In this document: in pieces, positions 53,749-64,000 of the stretch | Numbering within the stretch: position 1 is the stretch's first letter | Layout of the letters: each line of letters begins with the position of its first letter | Source of the DNA: Palaemon carinicauda | Lineage: Eukaryota > Arthropoda > Malacostraca > Decapoda > Palaemonidae | Length of the DNA stretch: 64,000 nucleotides | NCBI RefSeq assembly: GCF_036898095.1 | Contig: NC_090730.1 | Location: 32,886,761-32,950,760, forward strand | Reading direction: 5' to 3' | Notes under the pieces: generated by a model | What the model was told of the DNA's origin: nothing | The model's input: only the letters and a program-made list of their open reading frames with translations | Databases searched by the model: none | Position numbers and translations under genes: made by a program

Positions 53749-56096
53749 CGGCTGATCCTTAGGAGTGGAAACCACGGGGCCTACCTGAAAAGAATGTTGC
53801 GTAGACCTCTCCAAAGATTCTTCCTGCTCCTGGACGTGCGCAGCTCTGCGCAGGCTTGCGGGGTGGAGATTGCGAGGACGAAGATCTGGAAGCACTCGTC
53901 CCCGAAGACTCGCAGGGTTGGGCGCGCTGAAAAACCCGGTGGGAATCGCTGGTGAGGTCGCGATGGTAGAATCGCTAGTTCGCGCGCGGGCGAACGTTGG
54001 CGCGCGGAGATGAAGACGCGGGCGCGGGGGCGAGGGTGCGCGTGGGCGAGAGGGCGCGTGGGCGCGCAGGCGAAGGTGCACGTGGGCGCACAGGTGAAAG
54101 AGCGAGTGGGCGCGCAGGTGAGGGTGCGCGCGGTTGCAAGGGCCAGCGCTGGCAGTCGGGAGAACGATGGCGCGTAGGCGATCGGTGGCGCGTTGGCAAT
54201 CGGTGGCGCGTTGGCAAGCGATGGCGCGTTAGCGAGCGTTGGCGCGTTGGCGAGCGATGGCATGTTGGCGAGCGATGGCGCGTTGGCGAGCAATGGCGCG
54301 TTGGCGAGCAATGGCGCGTTGGGGAGCGATGGCGCGTAGCGCGAACAGGCGAGTTAGCGCGTGGGCGTGTCGGAGACCTGTGGCGATCTGGCGCGTTGGC
54401 GCGTAGGAGAGCGCTTGCGCGCAGGCGAGGCATCGCGCGGGCGCGTAGGAGATCTCTGGCGCGCAGGAGATCGTTGGCGCGCAGTTGCGCTTTCAGGAGG
54501 AACCAGCTGGGGCGCAGGACCAGAGGGCAAGGTTGTGCGCAAAGGCGAACGCTCGTGGGCAGGCTCAGGAGACATCTCGTGGATGCGCAGGCGCGCAGGT
54601 ACTTGGGCTGCCTTAGAAGTGCGCACAGGTGAGTGCGCGCGATGGCTGGCGTGTAGACGAATGTCAGCGAGGAGGCGGAGGAACAATGTCCTTGCCTGCG
54701 CCCAGATCCGGAGATCGTGGGTGCGCGGGCGAACGTTGGCGCGCAGTTGTGCGCTGACGAGCAGGTGATCTTGGGCACTCAGGAGACCGATGGCGCGAAT
54801 CGCGCGCAGCAGGAACAGAAGTGCGCTGGTGAGCTGGAGAGCGCTGGCGCACAGGAGGTCTCTGCAGCACAGGAGAGCGCTGGCGCGTAGGTGAGCACTG
54901 GCGCGCAGAAGATCTATGGCGAGACTCAGCAGGAGATCGTCGGAGCGTTGAATCAGTAGAAGTCTGGTCAGCAGGGGAGCGCTTGCGCGCAACTGCGCAC
55001 GGGCGCGCAGGAGATCGTGGGCGCGCAGGTAAGACCTGGCACTTAAGGGACTCACCCACATTGTGGGATAACCCCTTTTGCCTAGAAGGGACCGGTGCCC
55101 GTTGGACAACGGGGAGCGTTGGCACCCACTGCGCATCAGCGTCCAGGAACGGAGATGGAAGACTGGAAGGTCTGGCAGGCGTCGGAGATCGCGAACGATC
55201 TGCGGAGAGGTCAAGCGATGCAGCTGCAACGGTCTGCTCTCGTCGTGGAGGATCCTCTGCGGGGGACATCGAAGGTGAAGATCCGATGAGGCGCCTCCTA
55301 ACTCCCTTGTAAGGAGAAGGAAGGCCTCTACGGCGAAGAGGAGGGCGAGCCTTACGGCGAAGACGACCTCGAGGCACAGCAACACCATCGTCTGTCCTCC
55401 GAAGAGGAGTCTCTGTCAGTGGACTCCCCCGAGGGAGAGAATCACCTGCAGGAGAGACCGTTGGACCCAGCTCCTCCCTCGAAGGATGTTCGGAAGGGGG
55501 AACTGAGCCTCTGCCACAACAACGTCGACAATAGACAGAGGATCTACCTCTGCTATTACCGGCGACTGTTTGACAGCTGCACCCAACTGGATTAGGTCAA
55601 ACAGGGCTTCCCTGGAGGGCGAGCCCTTAAGCCCCAAGGAAGCCTAAAGCTGTAAGAGATCATCGTTAGCAACATGGTCATCAACAAGATCAATGCCCGG
55701 GGGAGGGGGAGCTGCCTCGCTATGGGAGGCAACGCCCTCTCCCGAACCCCGAGATTGGGAAACAAAAGAAGGGCCTGCGATACCACTCACCGGCCTCTCA
55801 CGAGAGACCGATCGAGTGGGAGCTTTGGAGGAGGTTCGGGCAGCGGAAGAAGAGTCCTTGGAACCTTCCTTCTTCAAGGCAGCCCTTGAAGGAGAAAGGT
55901 CACGCTTAGACTTCTTCTTACGCCACTGGGCAAACCTTTCCCACTGGGAGGTAGGCCACTCCCTGCACTCACTACAGTTTTTATCCCTTTCACACCGTTG
56001 ACCTCGACAATGCAGACATAAGGTGTTTGGGTCCGTCTCGACCGCCGACATGAACGTTCCACAAGGGCGGTCGGGGAGTCCAGGGCACTTCCGCAT
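53749..56096 (-). pseudogene. DIRS Gag-like N-terminal half, element C3
   Basis: The start is at the ATG at 56096 with the Cys-rich module (RKCPGLPDRPC, TLCLHCRGQRC, NCSECREW). An acidic/Pro-rich region follows, then an Arg/Ser/Pro stretch with an 18-bp tandem repeat (54170-54350; minus-strand units RHRSPT in one frame and LANAPS in another). The frame changes several times (55416-56273, 54664-55377, 53626-54778 in different phases). The sequence is interrupted at 53748 by D1. Confidence 0.75.
54170..54350. repeat. 18-bp tandem repeat in C3 gag
   Basis: About ten copies of GGCGCGTTGGCGAGCGAT. The corresponding gag region is expanded with a 24-bp unit in C2 and is less regular in C1. Confidence 0.9.
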
Positions 56097-56219
56097 GATA
56101 GAAAGGAAGGATAAGGCCAACTTCAAGCACACAAGGTGAAAGAAAATGCAAAACAAAATTAAGGTTGTCAATAATGCCAGGGCGAAGCAGAGACGTCTGC
56201 TCATCGCCCGAGCCAAAAG

Positions 56220-56390
56220 TGAAGTGAAGCAGTTCACCGGTGTGTGAGGGGGGGAGGGGTAGCTAGCTACCACTCCCCTACCCCCTTGCTAATAAGCGCG
56301 GGGGGGGGTAATTAACCCTCGTTAAAATTCTAATGGCTTGTCATTTCAGCTACGCCAAAAGTAATACCCCATGTAAATAACGTGGTTTGT
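56220..56390 (-). repeat. Right inverted terminal repeat of DIRS C3
   Basis: Pairs with 42774-42897 (CACCGGTGAACTGCTTCACTTC side) and with the right repeat of C1. The element ends with GGTTACGGAACAAA at 56409. Confidence 0.87.
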
Positions 56391-56409
56391 ATTTCGGTTA
56401 CGGAACAAA

Positions 56410-56795
56410 GTACAGTGCACTGTTGTTGTAAAGGTGAACGACCTCGAGAAGAGAAAGACCGTAGTCAATCTTTGAAAGGCCACATTCCCTTCGGTCAAAA
56501 ATCCATGTTTCCCGTAAGAAAAGGGAAAAGGCGAAGACAATAGTTGAATGAAGAGGGTCCAGGCGATGACAATTTCCCTGAGGCGGCCGAGTTAACGGTT
56601 ATATGCCGACGGGAAGACCGATGGACCAGAGAGGGAGAGGTCGTTCCCCACGAAGTGGAACTGTGCTGGCCTTGCTAATGCACGCAAGTGTCGTTGTCGT
56701 ATATGTATCACACACACAGCACAAACACTGAAAAGGAAACTTATCACATTTCTATATACATATATATACATAAACATTAAGAATATTTTCATATA
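56410..56795. other. Leader region of DIRS C2 between C3 and the Tigger element
   Basis: No conserved frame. By position it is the 5-prime gag/leader part of C2. It ends in TATATACA-type sequence at the Tigger insertion. Confidence 0.45.
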
Positions 56796-58240
56796 CAGTA
56801 GAACCTCGGTTTACGAATTTAATTCGTTCCTAATGCAAACTCTTAGACCGAAAAATTCGTATCGCGAAACGAATTTCCCCATAAGAATGTTATAAAATCG
56901 AAATAATTAGTTCAACCCATCTACAAAAACCAATTTTCACAAATTTTTCCTTACACATACAGTACTCTACTATACTCTACACAAAATTATTAAAATATTG
57001 CAGTCATTTAATGATGAAAATATGGATATGCATGCACAGTAAACCTGAACTTTACCTTAGAGGAGTGTCGCTGCTGGCTTGATGGAGACGAGAGGAGGGG
57101 AAGGAGGAGGAGGGGGTTACTGCTTGGAGGGAGAATCTCCCTCCATGAGAACTTCAGGAACGTTGACTGGAGTTCTCTTGCGAGAATGGCGTTCACTATC
57201 ACTGGTTTTGCGTTTGCGAGACTCTTGGTCGTTGTCTTTCACAGTTCTTTTCTCCCCCTTCACAAGATATTTTTCAAGAGACACCTGCTTTTGTCTGTTC
57301 TTTAAAATTTTATAGAAGTGACCCACCCCATTATCGACTAATAAATTTATTGCACGGTCTGTTTCAACCTTATTCGGGACATTTTCCTCAAGAAAACTTT
57401 TCACGTCTTCCCACTTCTTTAAAAAATCTTTTATCTCACTCGAAGACAGTGATTGTGCAGTGCCTCCCTCCTCGTAAATGGTTCTTGCCTTCTCGCAAAT
57501 CATGTTCTCATTTACTGAATCTCCTGCGAGCTGCTTCTCATTTATCCAAACCATTAATAAATTTTCTACGTCATCAAGAATAGGTGGCCGTTGTTTTGAT
57601 AACGACGATACACCTTTAGCTACTTTAGCGGCGTTTATTTCTTCTTTTTTCTTTAATATTGTGCATATCGTCGACTGCGAGCGATTGAAAAAACTAGCAA
57701 TGTCTTTCACACGCATGCCTTGGTCATGCTTCTCGATGATCTCCTTCTTCATCTCGATCGTTATCATCAGCTTCTTCTTACTGCTTTCCTTCTTCGACAT
57801 CTTAGGAGCCATTGTCTATCACAATAATACAGTACAGTACTGTAATCACAAATGAGTGAAAATAAAACAAATCACAAACCAAGTGTAAAAATCACAAAGA
57901 AATCGTCCACGAATTCACTAAATATGTATGCTATCGAGACGGCGGATACTGAGATAATGAACGAGTGAAGGGGGTAATAAAGGGGTTTAGGGGGTGGTAG
58001 GTATGCGTGGGAGGAGTCACGTGACTCCATTGTGAGATACGGTCGTTAAGTTATTTCCATGAAAAATGCAATCGGGAAGCGCGGCGTTAACACTTTTCCA
58101 CAAAAAACGGCGCGTGGGAGGGAAATTTAAATTCGTTAACCGATACAATATTCGTTAACCGAGACGAATTTTTCAGAGAAAATCCCTTCGTAAACCGAAA
58201 AATTCGTAAGCGGAGTCGTTCGTAAACCGAGGTTCTACTG
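56796..58240 (-). mobile_element. Tigger/pogo-like DNA transposon, internally deleted
   Basis: Terminal inverted repeats start CAGTAGAACCTCGGTTTACG at 56796 and end with the reverse complement at 58240, flanked by TA on both sides. The outer 100 bases at each end also contain inverted TTCGT-AAACCG motifs. The single gene has the DNA-binding half of a pogo-type transposase but no DDE domain, so the 1445-bp element is non-autonomous. Confidence 0.9.
57117..57812 (-). CDS. Truncated Tigger/CENP-B-type transposase, DNA-binding part only
   Basis: 231 residues from the ATG at 57812. Residues about 17-65 form a psq-type helix-turn-helix (EMKKEIIEKHDQGMRVKDIA, RSQSTICTILKKK). Residues about 80-150 match a CENP-B/Tc5-type second domain (ILDDVENLLMVWINEKQLAG, MICEKARTIYEE). 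The DDE catalytic region is absent. Instead the frame passes to a C-terminal tail (FYKILKNRQKQVSLEKYLV, then Lys/Arg/Ser-rich) that in full-length relatives follows the catalytic domain. It may still bind the ends of related elements. The frame has no stops, so the deletion kept phase. Confidence 0.8.
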   Translation of the reverse strand: MAPKMSKKESSKKKLMITIEMKKEIIEKHDQGMRVKDIASFFNRSQSTICTILKKKEEINAAKVAKGVSSLSKQRPPILDDVENLLMVWINEKQLAGDSVNENMICEKARTIYEEGGTAQSLSSSEIKDFLKKWEDVKSFLEENVPNKVETDRAINLLVDNGVGHFYKILKNRQKQVSLEKYLVKGEKRTVKDNDQESRKRKTSDSERHSRKRTPVNVPEVLMEGDSPSKQ

Positions 58241-58344
58241 TATATACATCTATAAGAAAAATTAAGTTAAAAGACAAAAATTAATGGCAGTCCAGAATAA
58301 GCGAGGAGGGAGAGAGGAAACAACCGCTCTCGATCCGAGCCAAA

Positions 58345-58510
58345 AGTAAAGTGACTAAATCACAGGTGTGTGAACGGGAGTGGTAGCAAGCTAACCCCCC
58401 CTACCCCCGCTAACTAGCGGTGTGGGTAGTTAACCCTCGCTAAATTTTAATGGCTCGTCATTTCAGCTACGCCAAAAGTATAGCCCCTAATAAATAGCGT
58501 GGTTTGTATT
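58345..58510 (-). repeat. Right inverted terminal repeat of DIRS C2
   Basis: Reverse complement of 37140-37295. Confidence 0.85.
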
Positions 58511-58525
58511 CCAGTTACGGAACAA

Positions 58526-58972
58526 GAATATTTTTGATAAGAGGGTATTTGTGTTGTTAGCCTATCTCTGTTATTTAAGTAGAAATGATAGGAAAATGTT
58601 GGGAGACTTCCTAACCACTGCCAAGAGGGTTTATAATGAGGTTTTGCTTTTAAAACATTTTATATTACAAATGAATGTACATTTTGCTTAATCCCTGCAA
58701 ATTTCCTTACTCTACAATTAAAATTGTGGGCAGGAAGCTGTTCACAAACACACACACATACAGGGGGTAAAATATAACCTCCTTCCACTTTCATTGGTGG
58801 AGGTAATAAACATTATCTCAATGCTTTTCTGTTTTGGCCAAAGGTACATATTGTGCTGTCCGCCTTAGCCGAGTGGGCGAATGTTATGGCAGACAAAAAT
58901 TTAATGACCTAGCTACCTACACGCTACCCAAAATGAGCGTTGGATGTGATAAATCTACTAACGCGAATGGGG
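58526..58972. other. Unassigned sequence within C0
   Basis: No conserved frame. YR would be expected here but I cannot recognise it. A tRNA-like A box (TTAGCCGAGTGGGCG at 58864-58878) has no convincing B box. Confidence 0.4.
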
Positions 58973-59708
58973 TTAAGTGTGGTCGACTGCATTGTCATTG
59001 TTTGGCTGATTAGGACAGGGCTCGGAACCGTTGAAATGTTTCATTTGTTTGGAAAGGATAATTTCCATCAATGAAAGGTGTCCTAGAAGATGTTGCCATT
59101 GCCACGCAGGAAAATGTTGAACAATTAGGAATAGTTGCACTACTTTTGAGTCTGTTGGTGGGTTCATCTGGTAGAAAGACTCGCTGTTAACATTCCCAGA
59201 TACTCCATCCATCTCTTAGGCATGGGACTTGACTTCTGCCGATTAATCAGGATCCCTACATCATGGCAAAAAGTGAGAAGTTTGTCCCAATCCTGGCAAA
59301 ACTGTTTCATTGTTAATGATAGGATCAGCCAATCGTCGATGCAGCAAGCCAATCCTATTTGAGTTGCCCCAAGTTGAAACCAACAAGAACACTCAACTTG
59401 GGAAGCAGTAGACAGTTTGAAGCAAAATGCTTTGAATTGATATGTGACTTCCTGAGGATGAAGCGGAGGAACTTTTTGCTCAACTGATGGATTGGTATTT
59501 GAAAATACACACCCTTGATATCGACAAAAAGCATGAAGTCGTCCTTCCTGATAGCTCCATATACTGTCCTCATCATCTCCATCTTGAATGGAGTTTGTTG
59601 AACAAACGCGTTCAGAGGACAGAGATTGATGACTGGTCTCCATACACAAGTCGAATCCACTAGGAACAGTAGACTGTAGTAATCACGAACCCCGTCTTGG
59701 GCAGACAA
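58973..59708 (-). pseudogene. DIRS reverse transcriptase remnant, element C0
   Basis: Two frames carry RT sequence: CVWRPVINLCPLNAFVQQTPF, FVDIKGVYFQIPIHQLSKKFLRF and then AFCFKLSTASQ. The Y-x-DD region reads CCIDDWLILS, so the first residue has changed. RNase H and the methyltransferase-like part are missing to the left. It is more diverged than the RT of C1 or C3. Confidence 0.8.
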
Positions 59709-60500
59709 CTTCTAGCACATTCTTCTCCACCATCACTTTCACATCCAAGTTAGATGGTAAACGGTCCTTAGGACTTCTACCACTCACTTTTCTGCACCTT
59801 AGCAGTACTTCGTTGTCCAATAATTTGAAAGGCATGCCTCCATTCACAGCAGCTGGAGGAAGAGATCATCAATTTTAATGACCCCTTCCTCTTCTCCTAC
59901 CTCTACTGCCCTTCCTAGCCTGGCTGGGTTGGGGTGAAAGGGAGGAACATAGTCACCGCACTTTTTTAAGTGTAAGGTCCTGGAGCCGCAGATTGCGATC
60001 TGGCCTTTGCCGTTAGTGTCTTCAGTACTGACAGGCTAGGCTGTGAGGAAGAAGCTCTATGGCCATGACCCTTGAAAGTCACTGCTGTTCTTTTCCACTT
60101 TTCAACAAATATCTTGATGTCCTTCTGCAGGAGAGTGCTGCATTCTGTCTCAACTAGTTTGCCGACTTATGTGTTAAGTAGGTAGTCTCCTTGACTCCTG
60201 AATATATGAGATTGATGCACTTCTTTGTCTCAGTACACTAAAGTATTTGACAAATCCCGAAACCAAGCAAAGTAAGCTACTGCTCCAGACAAGTTGTCTA
60301 TTCAACTTATTGGTTGCAGTCTGGCCATGACCACCGCTTCCATGGCTGTAGACTCAGCAGCTAGGAACAAGAGTCAGTCCGAAGTAGTACAGTACTTGTC
60401 ATTAGTGCTATCTTCTGTTGAGAAAGTGCTGTAGGCAAGATCTTGATGATTAATGGCAAGTTTACAATACATCTGATATCTGTCTTAGAGCTTTACCAAA
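59709..60500 (-). pseudogene. Probable gag remnant of DIRS C0
   Basis: No open frame. On the minus strand, short stretches resemble the C-terminal Gag of family C by position and by the basic GRRGRRGRG-like coding near 59880-59920. The assignment rests mainly on its place next to RT. Confidence 0.45.
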
Positions 60501-60732
60501 AGCAACAGCATATCCTTGTATTTTTTCTTTAATTCCTCCAAGTTTACCCAGATGCATGTCTGCTCATTTATCCATTATTTCAGGAGAAAGCAAAAAATTA
60601 AAACAGCTAAAATCTTAGAGGCAGAAAGAGACCAGGTAAATTGCTTGCAGGTGAGGTCTAAAGTGCTAGTCTTGCTGACTGACAGGTGGGTGGAGCTTCC
60701 ATGCCACCTGCTGGAAAATATAACTAAACTGT

Positions 60733-61349
60733 AGTATTATTATTATTATTATTAAATGCTAAGCTACAACCCTAGTTGGAAAAGCAGGATGCTACAAGCC
60801 CAGGGGCCCCAACAGGGAAAATAGCCCAGTGAGGAAAGGAAATAAGGAAATAAGGAAAATAGAACATTTTAGGAATAGTAACAATATTAAAATAAATACT
60901 TCCCATTTAAACCATAAAAACTTCAACAGAACAAGAGGAAGAGAAACTAGGTAGAAAAGTGTGCCCAAGTGTACCCTCAAGCAAGAGAACTCTAACCCAA
61001 GGCAGTGTAAGACCATGGTACAGAGGCTATGGCACTACCCAAGAATAGAGAACAACGGTTTGATTTTGGAGTGTCCTTCTCCTAGAAGAGCTGCTTACCA
61101 TAGCTAAAGAGTCTCTTCTACCCTTACCAAGAGGAAAGTAGCCACTGAACAATTACAGTGCAGTAGTTAACCCCTTGGGTGAAGAAGAATTGTCTAGTAA
61201 TCACAGTGTTGTCAGGTGTATGAGGACAGAGGAGAATCTGTAAAGGATAGGCCAGACTATTCGGTGTCTGTGTAGGCAAAGGGAAAGAACCGTAACCAGA
61301 GAGAAGGGTCCTATGTAGTACTGTCTGGCCAATCAAAGGACCCCATAAC
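60733..61349 (-). repeat. Dispersed repeat with (TAA)n tail, copy 2
   Basis: Inverted relative to copy 1 at 27220. It shares TTCCAACTAGGGTTGTAGCT, GGGGTTAACTACTGCACTGT and CAAAATCAAACCRTTGTTCT. Its 5-prime end lacks the first 50 or so bases of copy 1. AACTGT flanks both sides (near 60726 and 61346), a possible short target duplication. Confidence 0.85.
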
Positions 61350-61446
61350 TGTGCATACGTCATTAAATTCTAATAGGCATTCCTTCAGGCTTTGCTGAAC
61401 TCATACTTCTATTAAAAGGGAAAGGTTTGTAATCATGCAGGAACAA

Positions 61447-62109
61447 CTAATTCTTTTTATTTCCAATTTTCCTTTAGAATTAGGGCTGTGCTACCATTTA
61501 CAATTCCAACATAATTTCATTCCTGAAAAACCATATTTTACCATAGAAATAAACAGAAATACAACCTAACCTATTATTGCAAACCTAACCTAACTTGGGA
61601 TTCTGTGTATTAATCTATCCCTGCAATCCCCCATAGGATGCTGAGTCCTTACCTTATTGTTTGGAGGTTGAATCTGAAGTTATCCAATACAGCTTGATCG
61701 TCTCAATTGTAGTCGAGGAAGTGATTAATGGAAGGGTTTATTTTCCAAGGCTCAATTGTACCATTTCTTAAAATATGAAATTTCTTGAGGCACTGCACAA
61801 CAATTCATAAGTACAAGGTATTCCAAAATGTCCTGTAATACTACATTACAACTGGTCCCCATTTGCAATCACCATCAAGGTTGTCAAACAGAGCCATTTC
61901 CACTATCACTTGATATTTTTTACAGCCAACTACCTGCATTCACTTCTAAAGAGATCCTGCCACTCAGATTTAGAAATGGTTCTACCGTGTTACTTGGTTA
62001 AGAAGGAATTCGCAGTTATGATCTTCTCTTTTAGAGAAAGTAAGAGGTGTTACTGGCGTGTTTATAGTTGCTTAAAATTGTTCAAAAGTTAAAGGTGTCT
62101 GGTTTCAGT
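61447..62109. other. Intergenic sequence
   Basis: I see nothing I can support. The stretch is AT-rich with no repeats recognised. Confidence 0.5.
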
Positions 62110-62279
62110 TCCATAAGAATGGATGTTCTCCAGAATGTCAGCCGGGCAAGCACAACACCCACTGTGGTGACCAACCACAACAGTGGCCTTTCCAGTAAAC
62201 AGCTTAACCTCACGGTCCTGGGATCGATCTGCTGACATGAGAATGTGAGGCAAACACGTTACCACTGAACTAGCCAGGA
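62110..62279 (-). mobile_element. tRNA-derived SINE
   Basis: Reading the minus strand from 62279, TCCTGGCTAGTTCAGTGG contains a pol III A box and AGATCGATCCC about 35 bases later fits a B box. A non-tRNA tail follows (CCACTGTTGTGGTTGGTCAC, itself an imperfect palindrome). The head resembles a tRNA gene but lacks a clean acceptor stem, so I call it a SINE, not a tRNA. Confidence 0.6.
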
Positions 62280-63113
62280 ATTTCCGAAGACAACAGGCAT
62301 TTTACAATAGAAAATACCTATTTTTTAGTAGAAAATATCGTCCCGTCCGTAACTATAATAAAACCCCTAGATACCGATATCTGTAAAAGTTATATTTTTT
62401 AAGTTAGAAGGATGAGTGAAACAAGAAAAGTAAGGTTAGGTCATGGAGTCTTAGGGGTGCCACAGCCCACACCTGGGTAAGGTCAAACGTCTTAGGTGGT
62501 TAGGTTCGGCTGGGGAACCTTAGGTTACACGGCGTCCATTTGCTTCACTAATGAAACATGGTTCTTCAATCTGTTTCTATTGTTTAAACTGTTTTATAAC
62601 TTTAAAAATAAGGATTTCCGACAATTACCAGCATCGAACCCATTCATCATCACTGTAGATACACCAGGGTTTACATATGATTATTTCTTGTGTATTTTCC
62701 AATGGATATTTTTAAGAACTATAATGAGTTTGTTGTTTACGTAAGGGCAACATTGTATCTGCACAAATTACATTATGCTTTGCAATGTGATGCAAGTTTC
62801 CAAGATGTTGGTTAATATTTACAAGTGTCAGCTGATTTCTGCACTCTGTATATTCCGTTCAGCCCTGAAACTATTGCCTCAAAAAAAAGGAAAATGTTTT
62901 TACTCCCGAAAAAAAACATGTATATTGCTTACGAAATATCTTCAAATGATTTTAAAAATAATAAACTTGTAACTGTAATTCAAGACATTGCACGGTTCCC
63001 GCCCGTCGGACATGCCAACAGCTGCACAGCAATGCCGCCCAGAAATCAGCTGTTATGTTAGTAGTAGTAGTTCAGTCACGTAAGATATGAAAACTCTGGA
63101 AAATAAAACTTTC
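62280..63113. other. Intergenic or 3-prime untranslated sequence
   Basis: AT-rich with no strong frame. If the terminal exon at 63114-63181 is real, its 3-prime untranslated region extends leftwards into this stretch. Confidence 0.4.
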
Positions 63114-63181
63114 TTATTCTTCTTCTTCTTCTTCCATTTTAGTAGGAGATCTGGCCCACTTCTTAGAGCCAATGTACTCCC
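63114..63181 (-). CDS. Possible terminal coding exon of another host gene
   Basis: A 68-base candidate exon follows acceptor ATTTACAG (AG at 63182-63183). In one phase it encodes EYIGSKKWARSPTK followed by Met, six Glu and a TAA stop at 63114-63116. An acidic C-terminal tail from a (TTC)n tract is plausible but could also arise by chance. Upstream exons would lie to the right and I cannot identify them. I do not recognise the protein. Confidence 0.3.
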
Positions 63182-63579
63182 CTGTAAATATGATACAAGA
63201 TAAAATATTAGATCTGATCAAAAAAGTTGATAAATTTCAAGTGTTAGTCTGTTAGTAAACGTTAACTCCTTCACCGAATGTAATGAATGATATGTTCACT
63301 CACCCACATGAGGCTTATTACCTTTAGTTCAAACAATATCCATGCTCCCCCCTTCCATTGATATTGTTTTTATAGTGCAAAATATATATATCATACTTTA
63401 TTAAAACCATTTTCATTTAAATACATTTACATTTATTTATAGTCAAAACAACCTCCTGTGGTTTGTCTATGACAAAATCGTTGCATTAAATGTAGTCTCT
63501 TTACAAAAGAACATGTATGTGGGTTTAGAGACTAAATTTAATCCTAATTCCTCTGTTGGATAATTAATTTTACAGATGA
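63182..63579. other. AT-rich spacer, probable 3-prime flank of the non-LTR element
   Basis: It contains no frame of note. Part is presumably the 3-prime untranslated region of the retrotransposon to its right. Confidence 0.4.
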
Positions 63580-64000
63580 TTATAATGTGTTTAGTAAATT
63601 AGTTTTGGTTAGAAATGTTATAAGAGCAGTTTTCACCCTTTCCTGTATATCATTTTCTTCGTGTTTTCCTAATAGATTATTCATAGAGCAATTCAATTTG
63701 AGTCCTGCTAATTTTACTTCTAAATCCTTTCTTTGCAGATTATATTTCTTACAATTTATCATTACGTGTGAAATGTCCTCTACTACATTGCATGTGCTAC
63801 ACAAAGGTGTATTTGTCATCTTGAATTTATGTAAATATGCATTTACTCTAACATGTCCAATTCTCAAATTTCCCATTACGGTTTCTATTTTTCTATTTCT
63901 ACAATACGCTGTCTCCCAATCTTCTATAATAGGTTTAAATGTACCGAGCCACTTACTTGATTTTATAACATCCCACTCCATTTGCCAGGTTTCTATCATT
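63580..64000 (-). mobile_element. Non-LTR retrotransposon ORF2, C-terminal end (runs off window)
   Basis: 139 residues are visible, open to the window edge and ending at 63580. The sequence has the layout of the end of ORF2 in Jockey/I/R1-like elements: an RNase H-to-tail region (NLRIGHVRVNAYLHKF) followed by a zinc-knuckle-like motif with C-x2-C-x7-H-x4-C spacing (PLCSTCNVVEDISHVMINCKK). RT and endonuclease domains would lie beyond 64000. The exact clade cannot be told from this fragment. Confidence 0.82.

Larger units (their letters stand above)
42747..56409 (-). mobile_element. DIRS-type retrotransposon C3, inserted in C2 and split by D1
   Basis: The right end (56220-56409) carries GTAGCTAGCTACC and GTTACGGAACAAA. 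The left end (42747-42900) is shortened by small deletions. The ICR at 42945-43044 preserves the undamaged left-end sequence and the right end. Minus-strand order is gag (46434-56096, interrupted by D1), RT/RNase H/methyltransferase-like (44690-46420) and YR (43506-44678, open). It is closely related to C1. Confidence 0.9.
37105..58525 (-). mobile_element. DIRS-type retrotransposon C2, decayed, host of C3 and a Tigger element
   Basis: The left terminal repeat (37140-37295) and right terminal repeat (58345-58510) share TAAATTTTAATGGCTCGTCATTTCAGCT. The ICR at 37351-37450 joins both outer ends (TTGTCATTTGTTCCGTAACTGGAATACAAAC) and matches the right end ATTCCAGTTACGGAACAA at 58525. YR and RNase H/methyltransferase-like remnants lie at 37900-39700, the RT palm is missing, and gag has become repeat-rich (39870-42740). 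C3 is inserted at 42747-56409 and a Tigger derivative at 56796-58240. Confidence 0.87.
58526..61446 (-). mobile_element. DIRS C0, right portion (old, decayed)
   Basis: It follows the right end of C2. It contains RT remnants (58973-59708), gag-like remnants (59709-60500), a dispersed-repeat insertion (60733-61349) and a remnant right terminal repeat (61357-61446: CATTAAATTCTAATAGGC, CTTCAGGCTTTGCTGAA, GGTTTGTAATCATGCAGGAACAA). I pair it with the left terminal repeat at 36863-37104. If correct, C0 originally surrounded the whole C2-C3-D1 stack. Confidence 0.62.

Noticed and set aside
57478..57855. 125-codon plus-strand frame
   Set aside because: It is antisense to the Tigger transposase and Phe/Ser-rich, a typical shadow of Lys/Glu-rich coding.
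58855..58920. Possible tRNA-Ser/Leu-like gene or SINE head (TTAGCCGAGTGGGCG)
   Set aside because: Only an A box is convincing. There is no B box at a proper distance and no acceptor stem.
62205..62279. Functional tRNA gene
   Set aside because: A and B boxes are present but the stems do not pair and a SINE-like tail follows.

Overview
This is a eukaryotic nuclear window, most likely from a decapod crustacean. I infer that from the dense packing of DIRS-type (tyrosine-recombinase) retrotransposons, a dispersed repeat ending in (TAA)n of a kind I associate with shrimp-like genomes, spliced host exons, a FLYWCH-MULE, a Tigger/pogo element and a non-LTR retrotransposon. There are no bacterial operons and no CRISPR. 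Roughly 80% of the window is mobile DNA. I number the DIRS copies by family: A1 (1-6060), B1 (7051-16429), A2 (about 19365-25244), C1 (28936-36862), C0 (36863-37104 plus 58526-61446), C2 (37105-58525), C3 (42747-56409) and D1 (about 47991-53748). All are read on the minus strand, so gag lies at the right, RT/RNase H/methyltransferase-like in the middle and the tyrosine recombinase (YR) at the left of each copy.

The left part holds A1, whose three long frames are all open and keep the catalytic residues I can recognise. B1 follows: it is decayed and was split by a MULE transposon that left a 9-bp target duplication. A single-copy-looking host gene follows on the minus strand, with coding exons at 28574-28724, 26205-26352 and 17449-18853. 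The splice sites and phases fit one 567-residue product. Element A2, a rearranged DIRS copy without its RT, sits in the second of these introns.

The right half is a stack of insertions. C0 was split by C2, C2 by C3, and C3 by D1. A Tigger-like element also landed in C2, and a dispersed repeat lies beside the right end of C0. In B1, C1, C2, C3 and D1 the internal complementary region (ICR) expected of DIRS elements is visible next to the left end. It joins the reverse complements of the two outer termini, which fixes the element ends to within a few bases.

The last 3 kb holds a tRNA-derived SINE, a possible terminal exon of another host gene and the 3-prime end of a non-LTR retrotransposon running off the window. 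Within each DIRS copy, Gag supplies the particle protein, RT/RNase H makes cDNA, and YR integrates a circular intermediate without target duplication. A1 and, in part, C3 and D1 keep the most coding capacity.
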